From NCBI GenBank assembly GCA_026417675.1, contig JAOACV010000162.1:1-6362 (forward strand): a stretch of 6,362 bases of DNA, written 5' to 3'. Positions 1-3,964 of this stretch are shown here, piece by piece. The DNA comes from Verrucomicrobiia bacterium. GTDB lineage: Bacteria > Verrucomicrobiota > Verrucomicrobiia > CAIQCK01. Positions within the stretch are counted from its first letter, which is position 1, and the number at the start of each line of letters is the position of its first letter. A program made the translations under genes and the position numbers. Under the pieces are notes generated by a model, which worked only from the letters and a program-made list of their open reading frames with translations, did not search any database and was not told the origin of the DNA.

Positions 1-877
1 GCAGTTGGCTGTCCACCGTGCCCGGCTTGAAGTTCTTCGGCGTGGGCACGCCCTTGGGCCAGCGGATGATGAGCGGCACGTGCAGGCCGCTGTCGTAACA
101 GAACTGCTTGCCCCGCACGTGCGCCTGACCGTTGTCGCTGAAGAAGATGACCACGGTGTTCTCGGCCAGCCCGTCGGTTTCGAGCTGCTTCAGGACGAGG
201 CCGATCTTGCGGTCCAGTTCGCTCGCCTCGTCCAGATACGCCGCCCAGTCTTCGCGCGTGACCGGATGATCGGGATAGTAGGGCGGGATGACGACCTTCG
301 CCGGATCGGCGCGTTTCGGGGCGTTAAACTTGCGATGCGTTTCGGAGAGGTTGATCTGTGCGTAGAACGGCTGGTGCGACTTCAGGTCGTCCCAGCGGTC
401 GGAGTCAAAGGGTTTGCCCTCGTAGGTGAAGTTCCAGTCCGTCTTGCCCGTGCCCTTGAACCCGAATCCCTTGGGCAGCTCGCGCACATTTGCCGTGAAG
501 TAACCCGCCTCGCGCAGCCAGTCGGTCAGCACGCGCACGCCGTCGGGCAAGCGGTAGCCATCGTCGCGATGCGAGCGGTGGTTGTGCGCGCCGATGGCGG
601 TCTGATACATGCCGGTCATGAATGCCGACCGGCTCGGCGAACAGACCGGCGCGGTGGTGAACGCCCGCGTGTAGCGCACGCCTTCGGCGGCGAGCTTGTC
701 GAGATGCGGCGTCCAAACCTCCTTCGTGCCATAGCAGCCGAGGTGCGGGCCGAAATCCTCGGCGATGAGCCAGAGGATGTTCGGACGATTCTTGGACTCG
801 CCCGCGCCAAAGACGGCCGGCGCGACGATCATGGGAAGGACGCAGAGGAGACGATGAAGTGAGGTCGGGCAACGCAT
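1..877 (-). CDS. Sulfatase, N-sulfoglucosamine sulfohydrolase (SGSH)-like, S1 family; C-terminus beyond window
   Basis: Predicted exported sulfatase that hydrolyses sulfate esters or sulfamates on a glycan. The frame reads from ATG at 877 down to position 2 (292 residues, no stop), so the C-terminal part lies outside; family members are usually about 450-550 residues. Seen: a hydrophobic N-terminus (residues 10-24) typical of a Sec signal peptide with likely cleavage near 24-26; RPNILWLIAEDFG (31-43) with metal-ligand type Glu40/Asp41; the sulfatase signature CSPSR at 79-83, where Cys79 would be converted to formylglycine by a maturase; HxxH-type His98/His100; and FFSDNG at 245-250, the second metal-ligand motif. 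The stretch VVIPPYYPDHP (195-205) and the LDRKIGLVLKQL helix (221-232) resemble human SGSH more than arylsulfatase A. GTG at 886 is an alternative start in frame; a stop lies at 890-892. It is divergent from the plus-strand cluster. The exact substrate cannot be read from the sequence. Confidence 0.93.
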   Translation of the reverse strand, partial: MRCPTSLHRLLCVLPMIVAPAVFGAGESKNRPNILWLIAEDFGPHLGCYGTKEVWTPHLDKLAAEGVRYTRAFTTAPVCSPSRSAFMTGMYQTAIGAHNHRSHRDDGYRLPDGVRVLTDWLREAGYFTANVRELPKGFGFKGTGKTDWNFTYEGKPFDSDRWDDLKSHQPFYAQINLSETHRKFNAPKRADPAKVVIPPYYPDHPVTREDWAAYLDEASELDRKIGLVLKQLETDGLAENTVVIFFSDNGQAHVRGKQFCYDSGLHVPLIIRWPKGVPTPKNFKPGTVDSQL

Positions 878-985
878 GATGATCACAGGTTAGAGCAAAC
901 GGCGGCAACGTTCAAGGCTCTGGCCTCCGGCAGACCTCCTAGCGCTTGACTCGACCCGCATGGTGCTGAAAGGTGCTGTGGCACT
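878..985. other. Divergent intergenic region
   Basis: The 108 bases between the two divergent starts must hold the regulatory DNA of both transcription units. Visible items are the weak minus-strand promoter candidate (887-915), a CCTCC-containing block at 919-940 with two CCTCC copies, the palindrome AGCGCT (941-946), a duplicated GGTGCTG (962-968 and 972-978), and a short GTGC/GCAC inverted repeat (973-984) directly before the GTG start. None of these is strong enough to name an operator. Confidence 0.5.
887..915 (-). promoter_or_regulatory. Possible sigma70-type promoter for the sulfatase
   Basis: On the minus strand TTGAAC (plus 910-915) and TAACCT (plus 887-892) are separated by exactly 17 bases. 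The -35 box matches consensus at four of six positions and the -10 box at three of six, so the support is mainly spacing. If used, transcription would begin only a few bases before the ATG at 877, giving an almost leaderless message; this would agree with the lack of a Shine-Dalgarno sequence there. No comparable pair was found for the plus-strand genes: TTGACT at 946-951 has no acceptable -10 box at 16-18 bases. Confidence 0.2.
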
Positions 986-1678
986 GTGAGCGAGACTTGG
1001 GACTTCTGGCGTGATGAGGCGCGCGATCCAGCCATGAACATGGCGTTGGACGACGCGTTGCTGCGGGCCGCGCCGGAGCGTGGCCGGCCGCTGTTGCGGC
1101 TTTATGGTTGGAGCGCGCCGGCGGTTAGCATCGGTTTTTTTCAGCGGTTCTCGCTGGACCTCGCGCCGGGCCGGCCGTTGGTGCGTCGTCCGACCGGCGG
1201 CGGGCTGGTGGATCATGCGCGGGACACGACCTACACGGTCGTCGTGCCGGCGGGCCACGCGCTGTGGCGGGTCGCGACCGTGGAGAGTTACCGCCGCATT
1301 CATGAAGCGGTGGCGGCGGCGCTGAGGCTCGTCGGTTGGGCGGCGGAACTGGCGGCCTGTGACGGCTCTGCGACGACGGACGCATGTTTTGACGGGCCGG
1401 TGAAGTTCGACGTGGTGGTCGCGGGGCGAAAGGTGGCTGGTGCGGCGCAACGCCGGTTGAAGCGCGGGCTGTTGCATCAAGGCTCGATCCTGCTGCCGGC
1501 GGCGCGTGATACGGAGCGGCCAACCGCGCTCGATGGCGAGCTGCGGCGCGGTTTTGAGATGGCGTTGGGCGCGCGCTTTGAGGCCTGGCGGCCCGGCCCG
1601 GAGCTTTTTGACTTGGCGCGGAGGCTGTGCGCGGAGAAATATGGAGCGCGAGAGTGGACGGAACGATTTCGCGCCTGA
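986..1678 (+). CDS. Lipoyl/octanoyl transferase-like protein (BPL/LPL catalytic domain, LipM-like)
   Basis: Cytoplasmic 230-residue protein of the biotin/lipoate protein ligase catalytic fold (PF03099 type), which attaches octanoyl or lipoyl groups to a lysine of lipoyl domains (2-oxoacid dehydrogenase E2, GcvH). Seen in order: the N-terminal helix motif PAMNMALDDALL (15-26); LRLYGWSAPAVSIGFFQ (37-53); the substrate-loop motif RRPTGGGLVDH (67-77) followed by TTYTVVV; CFDGPVKFDVVV (134-145); and GRKVAGAAQRR (147-157), where Lys149 is the conserved family lysine. The C-terminal AEKYGAREW (216-224) also matches the family. Cys134 sits where, as I recall, LipM-type octanoyltransferases keep their catalytic cysteine, so an octanoyltransferase is slightly favoured over an ATP-dependent lipoate ligase. 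The start is GTG: a stop lies in frame at 947-949 and the next internal ATG (Met17) would cut the N-terminal motif. Only a weak GAAAGG (968-973) precedes it. First gene of a co-directional cluster. Confidence 0.87.
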   Translation: MSETWDFWRDEARDPAMNMALDDALLRAAPERGRPLLRLYGWSAPAVSIGFFQRFSLDLAPGRPLVRRPTGGGLVDHARDTTYTVVVPAGHALWRVATVESYRRIHEAVAAALRLVGWAAELAACDGSATTDACFDGPVKFDVVVAGRKVAGAAQRRLKRGLLHQGSILLPAARDTERPTALDGELRRGFEMALGARFEAWRPGPELFDLARRLCAEKYGAREWTERFRA

Positions 1679-1686
1679 ACGCGGAG

Positions 1687-1692
1687 AAGGAG
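1687..1692 (+). promoter_or_regulatory. Ribosome binding site deciding the isomerase start
   Basis: AAGGAG lies four bases before ATG at 1697 and only one base before the alternative TTG at 1694. The spacing selects ATG 1697 as the start. It is the only convincing Shine-Dalgarno sequence in this window; the other genes have none or weak ones. Confidence 0.65.
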
Positions 1693-1696
1693 ATTG

Positions 1697-2680
1697 ATGA
1701 AACCATTTGAGATCGGCCTGATGATTTGGGCCACGGAAGCGGAAGCAAAGATCAATACGATGAAAGCCCTCGGTTTGAGCGTCGGGCAGATCGGCGTCCG
1801 CTGGAGCGACATCGCCGGCGCGCCGAAACGCCGCGCGCTGGCCAAACTGCTGCGCGGCTCCGGCATCGAGTGGGTGACGGTGTTCGCCGCGTTCGAGGGC
1901 GAGAACTACAGCGACATTCCCTCCGTGCGCGACACCGTGGGTTTGGTGCCCCCGGCGTTGCGCGCCCAGCGGCTCGACGAGGCCAAGAAGCTCAGCGAAT
2001 TCGCCTGCGAGGTCGGCATCGCGCGATTTGCGCTGCACGTCGGTTGCGTGCCGGAAACCCCGAACGACCCGCTTTACGACGGCGTCGTGCGCGCCGTGCG
2101 GATGCTGGCCGACGAATGCCGGTTCAACGGCCAGCAGCTTTGTCTGGAGACGGGCCAGGAATCCGCCGACGTGATGCGACGCTTCATCGCCGATGTGAAA
2201 TGCACCAACGTCCGCGTCAACTTTGATCCGGCCAACATGATTCTCTACGGCTCCGGCGAGCCGATCGAGGCGCTGGGCAAACTGGCCGAGTATGTCGTCA
2301 CCGTCCACTGCAAAGACGGCAAACCGCCGACCGAGAAAGACAAGCTCGGCGTCGAGGTGCCGCTGGGCCAGGGCGACGTCGGCATGGATCGCTTCATTGC
2401 CAAGCTCAAGGAGATCGGCTATCAGGGTCCGCTGACCATCGAGCGCGAGATTTCCGGCGAGCAGCAGATCGCTGACGTGCGCGCCGGGATCGAGCTGCTC
2501 AAGCGACTGGTTGAAGCCGGGACGGCGGCACCGCCCGCTCCTGCCGCCGATGCAGCGTCCCCGCCGCTCCCGCCGCCGGGCGAGCCAGCCGCCGCACCGA
2601 CGCAGCCGGTCGTGGCAAGCCCGGAACCGACTTCGGATGTCCCTCCGCCCGCTCCGGGCGAGCCGACACCAAGTTCATAA
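1697..2680 (+). CDS. Sugar phosphate isomerase/epimerase family protein (xylose isomerase-like TIM barrel) with Pro/Ala-rich C-terminal tail
   Basis: Predicted cytoplasmic metal-dependent isomerase, epimerase or dehydratase of the AP_endonuc_2/xylose isomerase-like TIM barrel superfamily (PF01261), a group that includes IolE inosose dehydratase and hydroxypyruvate isomerase. 327 residues; no signal peptide. The barrel spans about residues 3-272. Candidate metal ligands sit at the usual strand ends: Glu151 in CLETGQE (149-155), Asp177 in VNFDPANM (174-181), His204 in VTVHCKDG (201-208) and Glu249 in LTIEREI (246-252); His114 in ALHVG also fits. The G-Q-G-D-V-G segment (224-229) before the last strands is typical. 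Residues 276-327 form an extra low-complexity Pro/Ala tail that most relatives lack. ATG 1697 is preferred over TTG 1694 because of AAGGAG at 1687-1692. It starts 18 nt after the acyltransferase gene. The substrate cannot be assigned; the aminotransferase next door suggests a keto sugar or cyclitol. Confidence 0.88.
   Translation: MKPFEIGLMIWATEAEAKINTMKALGLSVGQIGVRWSDIAGAPKRRALAKLLRGSGIEWVTVFAAFEGENYSDIPSVRDTVGLVPPALRAQRLDEAKKLSEFACEVGIARFALHVGCVPETPNDPLYDGVVRAVRMLADECRFNGQQLCLETGQESADVMRRFIADVKCTNVRVNFDPANMILYGSGEPIEALGKLAEYVVTVHCKDGKPPTEKDKLGVEVPLGQGDVGMDRFIAKLKEIGYQGPLTIEREISGEQQIADVRAGIELLKRLVEAGTAAPPAPAADAASPPLPPPGEPAAAPTQPVVASPEPTSDVPPPAPGEPTPSS
2522..2677 (+). repeat. Low-complexity GC-rich tract with in-frame short repeats encoding the isomerase tail
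   Basis: This tract encodes the Pro/Ala/Glu/Ser-rich end of the TIM-barrel protein. CCGCCCGCTCC occurs at 2531-2541 and 2645-2655, and CCGGGCGAGCC at 2576-2586 and 2654-2664. All copies are in the same codon phase, giving repeated P-P-A-P and P-G-E-P units. The pattern suggests growth of the tail by slippage or short duplications; expected structure is disordered. Confidence 0.6.
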
Positions 2681-2698
2681 CGAATCGTTCCCGGCCTC

Positions 2699-3952
2699 AT
2701 GAGCACGCTTGCACTTCACGGTGGCAACCCGGTCCGCACGAAGCCGTTCCCGCGCTGGCCGGTGTTCTCGCGCGCCGATGTCCGCGCCGTGGCGCGCGTG
2801 ATCGAGAGCGGCCTCTGGGGGCGCACGACCGGCAAGGTGGTGGCGAAGTTCGAGGAGGCGTTCGCAAAGTTCCAAGGCGCGCGCCACGGTCTGGCAGTGG
2901 TCAATGGCACCACCGGCCTGCGGCTGGCGCTGATCGCGGCGGGCATCCGCGAAGGCGACGAGGTGATCGTGCCGCCCTACACGTTTCTGGCTAGCGCGAC
3001 GGCGGTGGTTGAGAGCAACGCCGTGCCGGTCTTTGTGGACATTGATCCGGAGACCTACAACCTCGATCCGCGTTTGATCGAGGCGGCGATCACGCCGCGG
3101 ACGCGGGCGATCATGCCGGTGCATTTTGCGGGGCGGGCGTGTGACATGGAACGCATCCTGGCCATTGCGCGCAAACACAACCTCAAGGTCATCGAGGACG
3201 CCTGCCACGGCTGGGGCGGACGTTGGAAAGACAAGGGCCTCGGCTGCATCGGCGACCTGGGCGTGTTCAGTTTCCAGTCCTCCAAGAACCTCACCGCGGG
3301 CGAGGGCGGCTTCATCACCACCCAGGATGCGGACCTGCTGGAAACGGTCGTCTCGCTCCACAACTGCGGCCGGCTGCGGCCGCGCCCCGGCGCCAGCGTC
3401 GCGGCGAGCGCGTGGTATGAGCATCACCTGCTCGGCGGCAACCATCGCATGACAGAAATGCAAGGCGCGTTATTGTTATCGCAGCTCAAGCGGCTGCCGA
3501 AACAAATCGCCACGCGCGAGGCCAACGCGCGCTACCTCGATCGCGAACTGGCCAAGATTCCCGGTATCCGCCCCATGCGGCGCGATGCGTTCGTCACGCG
3601 GGACAGTTGTCACCTCTATCTCTTCCGCTACGACCCGGCCGGTTTCGCCGGCAAGCCGCGCGAGCGCTTCATCGCGGCGATGCAGGCCGAGGGCATCCCT
3701 GTGTCGCCGGGTTACCCGTTGCCGCTTTACAAGCAACCGGTGTTTCTGCAGAAGCAATTCGGCCCCTACACCGGCTGGACACACTCCCGGCCCGATCTTG
3801 ATTACGGCAAAGTGCGTTGTCCCGCCTGCGAGAAAGCCTGCGCGAGCGAGGGGTTGTGGCTCAGCCAGTCGCTCCTGCTTGGCTCGCGCCGCGACATGGA
3901 GGATGTCGTCGAGGCCGTGGCGAAAGTGCAGCGGCACGCGACCAAGATGTAA
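2699..3952 (+). CDS. DegT/DnrJ/EryC1/StrS family PLP-dependent aminotransferase
   Basis: Cytoplasmic PLP enzyme of aspartate aminotransferase fold type I that usually transaminates a keto sugar or keto cyclitol, often using glutamate or glutamine. 417 residues, somewhat longer than many members. Seen: the N-terminal LHGGNPVRTKPFPRWPVF (6-23) and VIESGLWGR (34-42), wording that recalls the scyllo-inosose/AHBA-synthase branch; VVNGTTGLRLAL (67-78) for phosphate binding; VPPYTFLASA (91-100); VFVDIDPETYNLD (111-123); Asp167 in VIEDACHGWGG (164-174), pairing with the pyridine nitrogen; and SFQSSKNLTAGEGG (191-204) with Lys196 as the Schiff-base lysine. GGNHRMTEMQGALLLSQL (246-263) is the conserved dimer and substrate segment. 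The C-terminal part holds a CPACEKAC cluster (374-381). ATG 2699 gives the full N-terminus; no Shine-Dalgarno is visible. The gene begins 18 nt after the isomerase, so sequential action on one substrate is plausible. Family assignment is firm; the substrate is open. Confidence 0.93.
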   Translation: MSTLALHGGNPVRTKPFPRWPVFSRADVRAVARVIESGLWGRTTGKVVAKFEEAFAKFQGARHGLAVVNGTTGLRLALIAAGIREGDEVIVPPYTFLASATAVVESNAVPVFVDIDPETYNLDPRLIEAAITPRTRAIMPVHFAGRACDMERILAIARKHNLKVIEDACHGWGGRWKDKGLGCIGDLGVFSFQSSKNLTAGEGGFITTQDADLLETVVSLHNCGRLRPRPGASVAASAWYEHHLLGGNHRMTEMQGALLLSQLKRLPKQIATREANARYLDRELAKIPGIRPMRRDAFVTRDSCHLYLFRYDPAGFAGKPRERFIAAMQAEGIPVSPGYPLPLYKQPVFLQKQFGPYTGWTHSRPDLDYGKVRCPACEKACASEGLWLSQSLLLGSRRDMEDVVEAVAKVQRHATKM

Positions 3953-3964
3953 TCGCCGGCCCGC

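Noticed and set aside
5..862. Plus-strand open frame of 285 codons at the left end
   Set aside because: It runs opposite the sulfatase, whose minus-strand frame carries CSPSR and SDNG motifs; the plus translation has no domain.
946..974. TTGACT as a -35 box for the plus-strand cluster
   Set aside because: No TATAAT-like sequence is found 16-18 bases downstream (969-974 reads AAAGGT).
972..985. Hairpin GTGC-TGTG-GCAC just before the acyltransferase start
   Set aside because: A four-base stem with one possible wobble pair is too weak to call a terminator or a riboswitch element.
890..2308. Minus-strand open frame of 472 codons opposite the acyltransferase and isomerase genes
   Set aside because: Its translation is Arg/His/Pro-rich with no recognisable domain, and it lies opposite two well-supported genes. 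Long antisense frames are expected in GC-rich DNA.
2675..3463. Minus-strand open frame of 262 codons opposite the aminotransferase
   Set aside because: Composition is typical of an antisense frame, and the plus strand has the full PLP-enzyme motif set.
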